Assembly (NCBI GenBank): GCA_035610835.1
Contig: CM069455.1
Location: 35,421,596 to 35,485,595 of the forward strand
DNA: 64,000 bases
Origin: Ophiura sarsii
Taxonomy: Eukaryota > Echinodermata > Ophiuroidea > Amphilepidida > Ophiuridae
Reading direction: 5' to 3'
Part shown: one piece after another, positions 53,701-63,242 of the stretch
Layout: every line of letters begins with the position of its first letter
How positions within the stretch are numbered: the first letter of the stretch is position 1
Program-made: the position numbers and the translations under genes
Notes under the pieces: generated by a model
What the model was told of the DNA's origin: nothing
Databases searched by the model: none
Seen by the model: only the letters and a program-made list of their open reading frames with translations

Positions 53701-56700
53701 TTATTGTACCATTAAAGGAGGGGTCCCGCAAGCACAACATTGTGCTTGTTATGTTAGAAAAATAACTATTAAGGTCAAATCGCGTAGTTATATATATATA
53801 GAACAAAACATCATACCTATGACAAAAACAAATAGAAGCCGCCATCTCTCGACATGCAATTTTTAAAATTCGCAGCGATCGAATGTCCCGGTGTCGATGA
53901 AGTCATAGTTATACTGTAATGAAGCGCGATCTTGCCCCCCCCCCTTATTTCAAATTTTACTCATAAATTGCATTGTGTTTTATATACGAGGGGCGTTCAA
54001 TAAATACCTGCAACCATTGTTTTTCTCCACTCATGCGCGACGTATGCCAACTAGAATTAGGGTAATTTGAAATATGGGTCTTTATCTTTCCTCGCATGCA
54101 TGAATGAACAATATCGTTTGTGGGATTACGTAATGGCACATGCGTAAAATCAATACTCTCTGGACACTGCATGAAAAATAGCTGATCAGGGCGGAGAATA
54201 TTTGCAAGCAATTTGATGCACAGTTACTTTTTTCAAAATATCTCAAGAACCGATGCATGGAATAAGTTGCCGTTTGAAACAGTGATAGACCAGTACTATG
54301 TGCTTAACATTACTTATTTTTAGATGCAAATTATGGAGAAAAAACACTTATTATGTAACATTAAAACGTCATCTTTTTGTCATAGCTTAAAAGAAATTCT
54401 TTAATGAATAAACAGTCAAGGTCAAGGTATCCAACCGCAAGATTTGTCTTAAACCTCTTGTTCCTCATTGTTACATGTCATAGATTTAAATGGGAGATTA
54501 CAAAGACAATATCTGAAACCGTTTTCTGCAGAGAAAATGTTTATACAATGAAGCTCTTTTTACCCAATTTGAGTAAATTCACTATACTGACCATAACATT
54601 AAATTGAATTGTATTTTCAAATAGATGTTTACATTTTTGAACTTTGTATATGTATTGAAGTTCACCACAGTTCTTGTTTTCTTAAATTCAATTCCTTATC
54701 TGTAACTTTTACGTTGGTTGCAGTGATTGTTTAACATTTCTACTCATTATGAGCGCTTTCTGACCACCGTGCGTTCTACGCATGCGCATATTTTTATTCC
54801 AAGTTCAACAATTCTCGATGTATTTATTGATACCCTGTCATCTATACAATAACGAATCCTGCATTTGCTGTGGTATTTCAGGAAATCCCAATTGTTTGCT
54901 ATAACTATCATTTTCATTTCTTTGGATTTTCGGCATTTTGGGGCTCACTGTCAAAGCCTAATGTTGACCAAGATAAGATGCAGTGTATTTCCAAAAGTTG
55001 TCGTTGACAGAACCTCTCCATTTAGGACCTTGTTGAACATGGTCTCTGGTTTCCTGATGCAAAATATTAGACTTGCACACTAATCCGGAACAAAGTTCTG
55101 CTCATTTCAATACACGTGCTATCAAGCAAATTCAAAATTCCTGCCAAAGTGGCATGTATTTCAGTGTCCAAATATGGGTTATTTTATGCTAATGCTATTA
55201 CGTAATTATGAATATTCAGTAAATCCAGATTGTGTTAAATGATAGATTAGGCCAAATAAAATAAAAAACTAGTTTCTCGTCCTAACTTTTTGAAAAATGG
55301 AGGATGAGGGCAGTTTTTTTTCTTTTTTTTCTTTTCCAAAATGGCGGATCCAAGATGGCGGATGCCCCTTTTTCCAAAACTGGTTTCGCTTTTTCCAACA
55401 TGGTGGAAATGTTTTTGCTTCAAAATGGCCGTCACTTTTCTAAGACTAGCTTTATAACCTTAAAATGAGTACATTTCGCCTGTTGTGTTGTTTTTTGATT
55501 GTAACACAGGTTTTTTTAAAATATTGACACGTTCTCCATTAACAACATCAGTGTGATCTTGAAATTTAAAAAAAAAAAAAAAAAAAAATTAAAAAAAAAA
55601 AAAAAAAAAATTAAAAAAAAAAAAAAACTTTTTGGGATGCGGCAGCCAAAACGGATGCGCGCGGGGACGAGAAACTACTATATTTTTTTATTTGGCCTTA
55701 AGGTTCATACTTTATAATGTACCCACTTAGATTTCACAGAATCACTCAGGTGTGGAGAACAACAATGGTTGCGGGTATTTATTGAATGCCCCTCGTATAG
55801 GTACCGTTGTGCGCTCCGCCATAAGTACATTTATATCAATTTGCCCATCGCGCAGGTCATTTTCCATTACATAGTAATGTCAGCCTTGTAGTTGAACCTA
55901 ATTTATTTTGATCTAATGATGCATGGCAATAAATGGCGTAAGGTAATTGGATAACGGGTTTGCAGAATTAGCATAGGTGTAAGGTGATTGGATGATTTTG
56001 CTGGTTGTTAAGAATAACAATTTCTTAACCAATCAGAGGATAATTGTATCCAGAAATATCGCGCACACGATTGTGTAAATTTATAGGTTGGGCAGAATTA
56101 TTGGAGTCTCTCAATATGATTGTTGAGTGTAAAATATTCTGATTATTGTGACCGCTAAAACCACTTTTTAGCCGGCACCAAATTATGTTAACACTGCGAG
56201 GTAAGGCATAGGGTAAAGGATAGATAGTGAGTGGGATTCTTGTGTGTTTTTATTACGATTGGAGACTTTTAGTGACTTTTTATGACATTTTGATTGACTT
56301 TTACGATAGCAGACGACACAGCGCTACAGTGTGTAGTGTTGTCTCTGACAGGTGCTAGCTGTAAGCTTATGGAATAGGTTCTGGTTCGGTTTACATGACT
56401 ACACATTAGTAAGAGAACAGAACACTAGCCTAGGCTGAAAGCAGACATCTAATTTAATTGACCTTTTGGCAGATCTCACAAGAATTTCCACTTCTAATCA
56501 CAATCCTTATCACTAATGCTTAGTGACACAAGACAAAAATGCTGTGCGTACAGAGGTAGCGAGAATTTGTAGCGTAAGTGTAGAGTAAGATAAATGTAGT
56601 AATTTAAGTTTATTGTACAGGGTATTTTTCTGTAAGGTTGCCAGTAGGCCTTGTTTGTAAGCTTTTTAGAGGAATGTTTATAGTTGCTGACCCCTTTTAA

Positions 56701-59700
56701 TTTGTTTGAGACTTTTATGAATGAGGGATGGCTACTGAATAACAATAGTAGAGTAGGCTAGACTATACGGTATCTATCCCCGTCAATCTAGTTCTTCTAG
56801 GCTAGCCTATTCAGGCCTAGCCAGTCATCATCCAAATTTATCCTTAACACTGGTTGAATTTTGTACCGGTTTCCCTTCCTAGGCATCTTCTGGCTTTTTC
56901 TTTATTCCAAATTAATTATGACCTAGCCCTATAAGATTCCTCTAAAAAGTGCCATATTTGTGCTCATTTTATAAACGTTGATCTATCGTTACCATGGCAT
57001 TACATGTATGGGTTTCGGTGGATTTTGTGTGTGCTCTAAATTGTAATTTGCTTGATTGATATGAATAACAGGTTTAGGTCATTCTGAGAAATTTAGCTAT
57101 TGATGTGTGTGTGTACCAATTTCTTTAGTATCATGTGAGTTATTTAGTTAGGCAATTCTCTGTGGAGTGGATATCACTTAGGCCCCCCCTACCACGGCAT
57201 TACAATACAATGCACTTGCGCAAATTTGAGCACCAATAACCATGACGTCATGGACACAGGAACTTTTGATTGCCGCAAATTTTAAAAATTGCATATTAAG
57301 ACATAGCAGGTTTTATTATCTTTTGTGATAAGTATGATGTTTGGTTCTATATTACAACACGATTTGGGCTCGATCATTATGTTTCAAACATATAATGCTT
57401 AATGTTGTGCTTGCGGGACCCCTCTAAGTAAATTTGACACAAACATCAACTATACGGATAACCGTGGAGCGTGGATGCTCCCAGTCCCATACTTGGTGCA
57501 TAAGTGTGTTTCTACTACGCACTGCCTATAATGAAAACAACAAATTCTCGATCAACAGATATGCATCTCAGATACGCACAAATACAACTCACTCAAGTGT
57601 GCACATCACATGATTTGCTGTACTGCATTCATGACTTGTACACGCAAAGCATGCACACGTAGTATGTGGTAAATTAATCGAGAATTGTTTGCTTCGATTA
57701 TAGAATGTTTCATACTAGGTACGTAAGCAAGTAATTCCCTCCTGCGCCAGTGCACCACGTAGAATGACTCAGGGCTTGCTTTGTCGCTCACAATTTGCAA
57801 CATTTGTTCTTATTTTTAGCACAGGACTCAAGGAAGTCACTTTTTGAATTTTGTGAGTGCTGTAATTATTAAACTATTAAAGGTAGATGTTCCGATTTTC
57901 AACTTGAAGTTTTCTATTCTACATGAAAGGTCATCCTTAAAAAAGTTGTGTTCCAAAGTTTGAGTTGCATAGCTCTAATGGTTCTTATTTTAGACGCACA
58001 AGATGCTGTGAACTGTACCCATTGAGTAGTACACAAACTATATCGGTGGTTACCACCAGTCGCGGTAATTCAACGTTATTTCATCGATTTCTCCGTAATT
58101 ATACCGATTTAGGCCGTCAAATTTCAGTATGATGATGTGAAAAATACGAGCTTTCATATGATATGAAAATCTCCGTATGTTTGAAATAATTCTGTGTTAC
58201 GAAAATGTGATCGGGTCATCTACCTTTAATCAAATGCATATAAAAGTATACATTTTTGGAAGGGATTAGGGTCAGAAAATCCATTTCTGGTATCAATTTT
58301 GACCAAAAATTTTGATTTTTTGAGAAAATTACAAAAAAATCAATTGCTTGATTATACTATTAAGACACTAATCTAGGGGAAATGTTCTCGTTTTTTCTTC
58401 TATAGCTGTATTTTTGAAATGTTGACCAAAAATGGCCAGAAAAGTGAGAACAAATATTTGGCACTTTTTGGTCATAATTTCAACAAATACAAGTTTAAGG
58501 TGAAAAAATCAGAAATTTGTCCAAGCAATTTTGGACATTTTTAACTAAGTCTTACATTTTTGGTCAAAATTGATGCCAAAAATAGATTCTCTGACCAAAA
58601 TCCTTTCCTAAAATGTATACTTTTATATGCATTTGATTGATTAATAGTTCAAAAATTACAGCACTCAATAAATTCATCAAATCCAATCAAAACTTCCTTG
58701 AGTCCCCCCCCCCCCCCCCCCCCCTTAAAATGTCAAAAAAATTGATCTTTGAAATATTTAGAATGACTGAGTGGTATAATAAATACATTATTAGGTTCAA
58801 AATTGGTATGGTATGGGAAATTATTGTATACTTGTAGGACCAGGAGATATTTTTGTCAAAAAAATTACAAAACAGCTAATTGTAAAATGAATGCTTAATT
58901 TGAAGCTTTCATAAGATGGTCCTTTCAAATAGTGTATGGATATATTTATATTGATTGTTCAGCTCCATTGGCGAGCCTACTTCCAGCAGTGAATGAATAC
59001 AACATTGTGTAGATGCATGCATGCAACAAGCACACACTGTGCATCAAATCCGTGACACATTCATATGGCCTTAAGTTTATTACTTTTGCGTGCGGAGAGA
59101 AAACCTCCCGCTTATTTTCTAGATTTAACTATAATGCAAGTAGTATAGGATGTCGGGTTACGGGTATGGTTTTGTGATGATTATGAGGGTTATGGTCATT
59201 GTTCAGGTTCAAACATGCCCCCTACTAATGCAAGCTGGTATTTCACTTAACGATGTCACATTTGTCTTTGCAGCTCGAGTCAGTACATCTAGCAATACAA
59301 ATGCTGGATGGCTCTCGGATTGAAGGTGGCTGTATCATTACTGTAGAGAGGGCTAAGTTTACAATGAAAGGAAATTTCCGGCCGGACCTGAAGAAGAAGA
59401 AAAAGAAACCAAACAAGAAAAAGAAAGGGGCAAAGAATTCCAACCCTCAAAACAAGTGAGTGGGATTTTGTAATCATACCTGGCACATAAGTGTTCAAAC
59501 AACAGTTTGTATTAACCCTCTCCATGCGACAGGCGTCTGCAGACGACATTCCAAAATGTTACAAAATGTTTCAAAAATGTCAAAATTATTGAATTTCATT
59601 GCCATATTTGGAATCACCATGAGAAATGCCATGAAATAAGTACAAACATCCCTAGAATTGGTTCAGTAATCCTTGAAAGTTGGGAAAGGTTTCTGAAAAA

Positions 59701-60940
59701 TCTGATTTTGAAAAGTGTTTAAAAGCATTACTTATATAATTCTCACTTGCCAATATTTGTGAAATGTTCATTGGGCATTATAGTGGCATGTGTGTTCAAT
59801 AGTATAAACATGTATCTTCATAGCGGGTATTGTTAACAATTTGACATGTTTCACTGTTACATACAAATCAGTGTGATTCACACTGATTTGTGTGTATAAT
59901 TACGCAAAGTAAATTGTGCAGTAATAAACCGGAAGCAGCCATCGTGGTAAACACATTGCAGGTGCCTCAAGTATGTTGAGAGCTGGTAAAGGATTCTGAG
60001 GACGTTTGTATGTTATTATTAGTTACAGGCACCATGGGTGAACTCAAAAGTATTCAAAAGCACAACGCCAAAAGTATGTTGAGAGCTGGTAAAGGATTCT
60101 GAGGACTTTTGTATGTTATTATTAGTTACAGGCACCATGGGTGAACTCAAAAGTATTCAAAAGCACAACGCCAAAAGTATGTTGAGAGCTGGTAAAGGAT
60201 TCTGAGGACTTTTGTATGTTATTATTAGTTACAGGCACCATGGGTGAACTCAAAAGTATTCAAAAGCACAACGCCAAAAGTATGTTGAGAGCTGGTAAAG
60301 GATTCTGAGGACTTTTGTATGTTATTATTAGTTACAGGCACCATGGGTGAACCCAAAAGTATTCAAAAGCACAACACCAAAATACAAAGTATTAAAAAAA
60401 AATCAAAAAAGGTGTGCAAAAGAACAACTCTAACTTTAAAAATGATCAACTGTTTGGAATTCTACAAATTCTTCAACAAGATATTGGACACGTAAAAAAA
60501 AACCAAACAGTCTCTGATTCTTTTTAGACTACTCAAGTATAAGATTAATTAAGATACCTTTTTCGAACCATTGAGCTCCGTAGCTTTCGAGGTCATCACG
60601 ACCCCTTCATTCAACGTGATGACCTCGAAAGCTACGGAGCTCAATAGCCATGGTTCGAAAAAGGTATCTATATTAATCCTGAAATCATGATCGAACCCAA
60701 TATCAGTCTACTGCTACTCAAGTATAGTTCATTCCCCTGGCCCTTGTCTTTATGTTATCTGCGTAGATATGGTCTTTGCACACTTTTTTTACTTGATATT
60801 TTATCATTTATTAATTGTGTCTTTCTGCCCTTCCTGTATATATTAGATTATTAAACTGGGGACCCGAGGGATCTTTAAAGAAGAAGAGATTCGAGCAAGT
60901 TGTCATCATTAAACATTCGTTTCATCCTGATGAATTTGAG
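50601..60940 (+). CDS. HTATSF1: HTATSF1 (Tat-SF1) orthologue, first five coding exons, 3' end beyond window
   Basis: Join of 50601-50744, 51749-52016, 53466-53680, 59274-59455 and 60847-60940. All introns are GT-AG and all junction phases agree (0, 1, 0, 2, 0). HTATSF1/CUS2 is a nuclear RNA-binding protein that binds SF3B1 through a UHM-type second RRM, helps U2 snRNP in splicing and is displaced as U2 engages the branch site. Here: an acidic N-terminus with the EWD..K.AWFPK motif, RRM1 complete over two exons, a lysine-rich linker, and the first strand of RRM2 (VVIIKHSFHPDEFE). The remainder of RRM2 and the acidic tail are not in this window. Intron 3 (5.6 kb) hosts nested transposons. Confidence 0.94.
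51105..51508. mobile_element. MITE family C, copy 2
   Basis: TGTGATGCGATCTGTGAAAA to TTTTCACAGATCGCATCACA, same orientation and interior as 25100-25523. Located in HTATSF1 intron 1. Confidence 0.88.
51749..52016 (+). CDS. HTATSF1: HTATSF1 exon 2: VDEDFLAAYHANYG block and linker
   Basis: Acceptor ATTATACAG, VDEDFLAAYHANYGVYKPEE, a proline/lysine stretch (ERPPPPKKKAKQ), then an acidic/basic linker ending KKEKEEP; donor GTATGT, phase 1 out. The D-F-x-A-x-Y-x-A-N-Y-G block continues AWFPK from exon 1. Reading past the donor gives a long ORF that runs into a MITE (52039) and is artefactual. Confidence 0.92.
52039..52282 (-). mobile_element. TTAA MITE family 1, copy 9
   Basis: TTATCACTTTCCACGC (TTAA decayed) to CCACGTGGAAAGTGTTAA with CGTCTGCAGACG inside. 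It begins only 22 bp after the exon 2 donor. Confidence 0.85.
52424..52657 (+). mobile_element. TTAA MITE family 1, copy 10
   Basis: TTATTGGTTTTACCACATGC at the decayed left; CTGCCGCGTGGAAAGTGTTAA (in parts) at the right with the palindrome intact. The region 52355-52422 between copies 9 and 10 holds GCATCGGCC and its inverse GGCCGATGC. Confidence 0.75.
53212..53275 (+). repeat. tRNA-Lys-derived SINE head
   Basis: CCCGTATAGCTCAGTCAGTA, then GAGCATCAGACTTGCACGC and CCCGGGTTCGATCC: well-kept A and B boxes and a Lys-like anticodon arm start. The anticodon stem's 3' half does not pair, and the acceptor arm is replaced by MITE sequence, so it is not a functional tRNA. Confidence 0.65.
53276..53352 (-). 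repeat. TTAA MITE family 1, terminal fragment
   Basis: AGTTGAGAAAGGTTTCTAAA to CCGTGTGGAACGTGTTAG, only the last ~75 bp of the element, fused directly to the tRNA-like head. Confidence 0.65.
53466..53680 (+). CDS. HTATSF1: HTATSF1 exon 3: RRM1 (first half)
   Basis: Acceptor CTTCACACAG; TWFDMEDDKNTNVYVSGLPT, where NVYVSGLP is RNP2, then DEDFVTLMSKYGIIM and KIKLYRDAEGKLKGDGRCCY, where KGDGRCCYL is RNP1; donor GTGGGT, phase 0 out. Both RNA-contact motifs are intact. This is the best-conserved exon of the gene and identifies it. Confidence 0.96.
53983..55799. mobile_element. mariner-like element, ~1.8 kb
   Basis: TATACGAGGGGCGTTCAATA, AATACCTGCAACCATTGTT at the left; the inverse AACAATGGTTGCGGGTATTT, ATTGAATGCCCCTCGTATA at the right. 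The terminal motif is that of 1380-2760. The length is right for a mariner, but no transposase frame survives by eye. Confidence 0.75.
55248..55700. mobile_element. MITE nested in the mariner-like element
   Basis: GGCCAAATAAAATAAAAAAC then TAGTTTCTCGTCC at the left; GGACGAGAAACTACTA and TTTTTTTATTTGGCC at the right. TTAA follows the right end; the left flank is ATTA. Long poly-A tracts (55569-55627) lie inside. Confidence 0.7.
55800..57190. other. No gene seen (HTATSF1 intron 3)
   Basis: Right part of the TGTAATG-ended insert; AT-rich, no coding domain. Confidence 0.45.
57824..58705. mobile_element. Foldback element (GGACTCAAGGAAGT), carrying a nested TTAA MITE
   Basis: GGACTCAAGGAAGT at the left and ACTTCCTTGAGTCC at the right; inside, GAGTGCTGTAATT pairs with AATTACAGCACTC and TCAAATGCATATAAAAGTAT with its inverse near 58620. 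A poly-C run follows. Confidence 0.75.
57877..58229. mobile_element. TTAA MITE family 5 (AGGTAGATG)
   Basis: TTAA, AGGTAGATGTTCCGAT at the left; ATCGGGTCATCTACCT, TTAA at the right. It sits in the left arm of the foldback at 57824-58705; the right arm (TTTGATTGATTAATAGTTC) shows the same site without it. Confidence 0.8.
59274..59455 (+). CDS. HTATSF1: HTATSF1 exon 4: RRM1 (second half) and lysine-rich linker
   Basis: Acceptor TTTGTCTTTGCAG; LESVHLAIQMLDGSRIEGGC, then IITVERAKFTMKGNFRPDL and a poly-lysine segment ending NSNPQNK; donor GTGAGT, phase 2 out. The V-E-x-A-K-F-x-x-K-G block closes RRM1, and the K-rich linker before RRM2 is normal for the family. Confidence 0.95.
59512..59722 (-). 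mobile_element. TTAA MITE family 1, copy 11
   Basis: TTAACCCTCTCCATGCGACA with CGTCTGCAGACG to AAAAGTGTTTAA; TTAA at both ends, right inverted repeat mostly lost. It begins 57 bp after the exon 4 donor. Confidence 0.75.
59863..59891. repeat. 29-base palindrome
   Basis: ACAAATCAGTGTGA-T-TCACACTGATTTGT: 14-bp perfect arms around one T. Confidence 0.85.
59971..60382. repeat. Tandem repeat, 4 x 103 bp, nearly identical units
   Basis: GTATGTTGAGAGCTGGTAAA begins at 59971, 60074, 60177 and 60280. The units differ at very few bases, so the expansion is recent. In HTATSF1 intron 4. Confidence 0.93.
60541..60680. repeat. Long near-perfect inverted repeat (hairpin)
   Basis: Arms 60541-60600 and 60614-60680, about 60 bp each, around a 13-base loop: GGTCATCACG / CGTGATGACC at the tip, GAGCTCCGTAGCTTTCGA and its inverse, then AAGATACCTTTTTCGAACCA and its inverse. 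The right arm carries a short extra AGCCAT-like bulge. 167 bp before exon 5. Confidence 0.92.
60847..60940 (+). CDS. HTATSF1: HTATSF1 exon 5: start of RRM2
   Basis: Acceptor TGTATATATTAG; the first base completes a Lys codon, then LLNWGPEGSLKKKRFEQVVI and IKHSFHPDEFE; donor GTAAGT, phase 0 out. L-x-W-x-P-E and VVIIK..FHP..FE match the entry to the UHM-type RRM2 that binds SF3B1. The next exon is not found up to 64000. Confidence 0.93.
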
Positions 60941-61016
60941 GTAAGTTATAGTATAGTGCACATACATTATGGTACATATTTGGCTTGAGTGGAATAAGAA
61001 CACCTTAATTTATACA

Positions 61017-61273
61017 TGTGGTATGATCAAGCAAAATGAGTCTGTAGTCGAAAATATCACATTTTTAGTTTTCTTCTTGATCATTTTGGTTATGTACAAT
61101 TTAACATTTGACAGAAAACACCTTTAAGAATGGGCAATTAATTCCAAAGATATGAGCGAATGAAGGGTTTTTTTAAACAATAGGAAACAAAAGAAATTCT
61201 TTCCTATGTTTGGTTGTATCTCAAAATCAATGTTGGCGAGTTCCGACTCATTTTGCTTGATCACATCACATAT
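61017..61273. mobile_element. MITE with GATCAAGCAAAATGAGTC ends
   Basis: GATCAAGCAAAATGAGTC (61024) and GACTCATTTTGCTTGATC (61246) are perfect 18-bp inverses, with ATGTG/CACAT outside them. About 255 bp, in the intron after exon 5. Confidence 0.75.
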
Positions 61274-61282
61274 TTGCCTCTA

Positions 61283-61510
61283 AGGTGGTGACAACAAATA
61301 CACTCTGTTCTACAGGCAAACAGACCTCAGGTAGGATCGGTCAGTCGGTTTTAGTTGCTAAGGTGGTGACAACAAATACATTCTGTTCTATAGGGAAACA
61401 GACCTCAGGTAGGGTCGGTTGTTCGGTTTTAGTTGCTAAGGTGGTGACAAAAAAACACCTGTACTACAAGGAAACCTCAGGTAGGGTCGGTCAGTTGGTT
61501 TTGCATTGCA
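61283..61510. repeat. Tandem repeat, 3 x 78 bp
   Basis: AGGTGGTGACAACAAATACA starts at 61283, 61361 and 61439. One frame stays open through all three units only because the unit length is divisible by three; I do not call it a gene. Confidence 0.88.
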
Positions 61511-61796
61511 TTTTCAAACATTTTCAATTTTGTTTTTAAAATTAAAGAGATATGGGTCTGTTGGGCCCGTAGAACAGGTTTTTTTATCGCCTGTAAGCAG
61601 AGGCAAAAAACCTGTTTGATCTGGAGACTGGAACTGACCCTTCCTTTTGAACATCTTTGGTATCAAAGACATTGATGCCACTTTCCTTGCCAAATGCTAA
61701 TCCAAAGTCCCTCTCCAAACGCATGCGCCGTCGGTTTTCGATGACGTAGTCAACCGAGCCTGTATTATGAGCGCGGTATACTGCGCGAATGTGTAG

Positions 61797-61960
61797 CTGA
61801 GGGCCGTGGCTTAGTGGTTGGAAGGTGGGGCTTGAGAACGGAGGGTCCCCGCCTCCCCGGATCGAATCCCGGCAGGTTCCCGGAGATTTAATTTAGTTGG
61901 TGTTTTTTGCTCGAAAATTGTGATCCCGGTCAAAAATCCTAAACCGGGGTTAGGTTAATA
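61797..61960 (+). repeat. tRNA-derived SINE
   Basis: CCGTGGCTTAGTGGTTGGAA (A box) and GGATCGAATCCCGG (B box) about 40 bases later, then a GTCAAAAATCCTAAACC-GGGGTTAGGTTAA tail comparable to the SINE at 3990. Confidence 0.65.
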
Positions 61961-62410
61961 CATTGTCTTCGGAATCCTTGGCTGTATTTAGAGGTGTGTT
62001 GAGCGCCAGGTGTGAGCGTCTACATGTGGACGCAAGTTTGCCAACGAGGTGGCAAAAAATTGCATCCTAACAAAAATGTGTGCGTCGCGTCCATGGACCG
62101 ATTGTTAGGGCGCCATCTATTGTCGAAATTGTGTCCGACGTCATCCGATGGGTTTCAACTTTCAAGATATGATAAACCCGGAAATGAAAAGCCGCAGCGA
62201 CTTGACTAAATAAACCCATTTCCAGTGAATCTCCACTATACTTTGCACTAATTAAGAGTGATTTAGCTGACAATTTGTTTTCTTCTTATAAGCTTATTAT
62301 TATTTTGTTGAACTTTTATTTTCGAGTTTCGGGAAGTTGCGCGTCCAACTGGACGTAAAATACACATGCCTACTCGAGTTTGAAAAGCCGTCAGAATTTT
62401 CAAAATCCCG

Positions 62411-62660
62411 TTAGGCAATTGTTTTAACACCAACCATACCTTCAGTACAAAGTTAGACAATTGTATTAACTCTAACCATTACTGCAATGCTAAGTTAGGC
62501 AATTGTATTGATACTAACTTAACCTTCAGTGCAAAGTAAGGCAATTGTATTAACACCAACCATACTTTAAGTGCAAAGTTAGGCAATTGTATTAACACCA
62601 ACCATACCTTCAGTGCAAAGTTTGGTAATTGTATTGATACTAACTATAACTTCAGAAAAG
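62411..62660. repeat. Tandem repeat, 6 x 42 bp
   Basis: TTAGGCAATTGTATTAACAC, CAACCATACCTTCAGTGCAA units start at about 62411, 62453, 62495, 62537, 62579 and 62621, moderately diverged. Confidence 0.88.
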
Positions 62661-63242
62661 GTAGGCATTATCCCAGTGCCGAGGAGCCGAAAATTACCTT
62701 TTTTCAGCACCCATGGGTGTTGGAGCATCCATGAGTGTTGGATTTTTCCCAAGTGGGTATTTTTTTCCCATTTGGGTGCTCCTACTCTACTCTTTCTCTT
62801 ATTTCACCTTTCACCCTTTCTACTACCTTCTCTAGCTTATGTAATTCCTTTCGCATCTCAGTTGGCTAGGATAGGTGAGCCAAGTTAACTGGCTAGTTAG
62901 TTCGCCTTTCTGGTTTGTCTAGGATAGAGGTTCTATTCCTATGTGTAGGTTATAGGCGCCTGATCCCTGGAAAGATCGAGACTTAACTGATATCTTTCTG
63001 AGGTACAGGATACAGATCCTCAGTTTGATGGTGACGGCGCAACACCACACGGTGTTAGTGTGGGTGCCAACTGGTGATGTTACTATCCCTCTCTCTTTTC
63101 TTCTTCCTCTCCCAATCATAGAGTAAGAATAGGTGTTGCATTTAAGGTGTGGGTACCCTTCACGAGGAAGGATCTGGGCGCCCACCTCGTTGTATGTATT
63201 TCCATCAGTACACGCCCATGGAAACCTTATAGATAACCTATG
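62661..63242. other. Probable 5' region of the RTE-type element; no gene seen
   Basis: CACCCATGGGTGTTGGAG and similar short repeats near 62700, a pyrimidine-rich stretch (62780-62840) and then sequence leading into the endonuclease ORF. The element's true 5' end is not visible. Confidence 0.4.

Larger units (their letters stand above)
53915..57204. mobile_element. Insert within the foldback, TGTAATG ends, 4-bp duplication
   Basis: TGTAATGAAGCG at the left and CGGCATTACA at the right, flanked by ATAC on both sides (53911-53914 and 57205-57208). Poly-C runs lie near both ends. It contains the mariner-like element. No transposase ORF recognised. Superfamily unknown. Confidence 0.6.
53712..57427. 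mobile_element. TTAA foldback family 2, second copy, split by a 3.3-kb insert
   Basis: Left arm 53712-53914 (TTAAAGGAGGGGTCCCGCAA at its end; GACAAAAACAAATAGAAGCC inside) and right arm 57205-57427 (ATGTTGTGCTTGCGGGACCC at its end) are the two halves of the element seen intact at 9770-10180. The right TTAA has mutated to CTAA. The two halves are separated exactly in the loop of the foldback. It starts 31 bp after the HTATSF1 exon 3 donor. Confidence 0.85.

Noticed and set aside
61285..61539. 84-codon ORF with internal repeats
   Set aside because: It comes from a 78-bp tandem repeat whose length is divisible by three.
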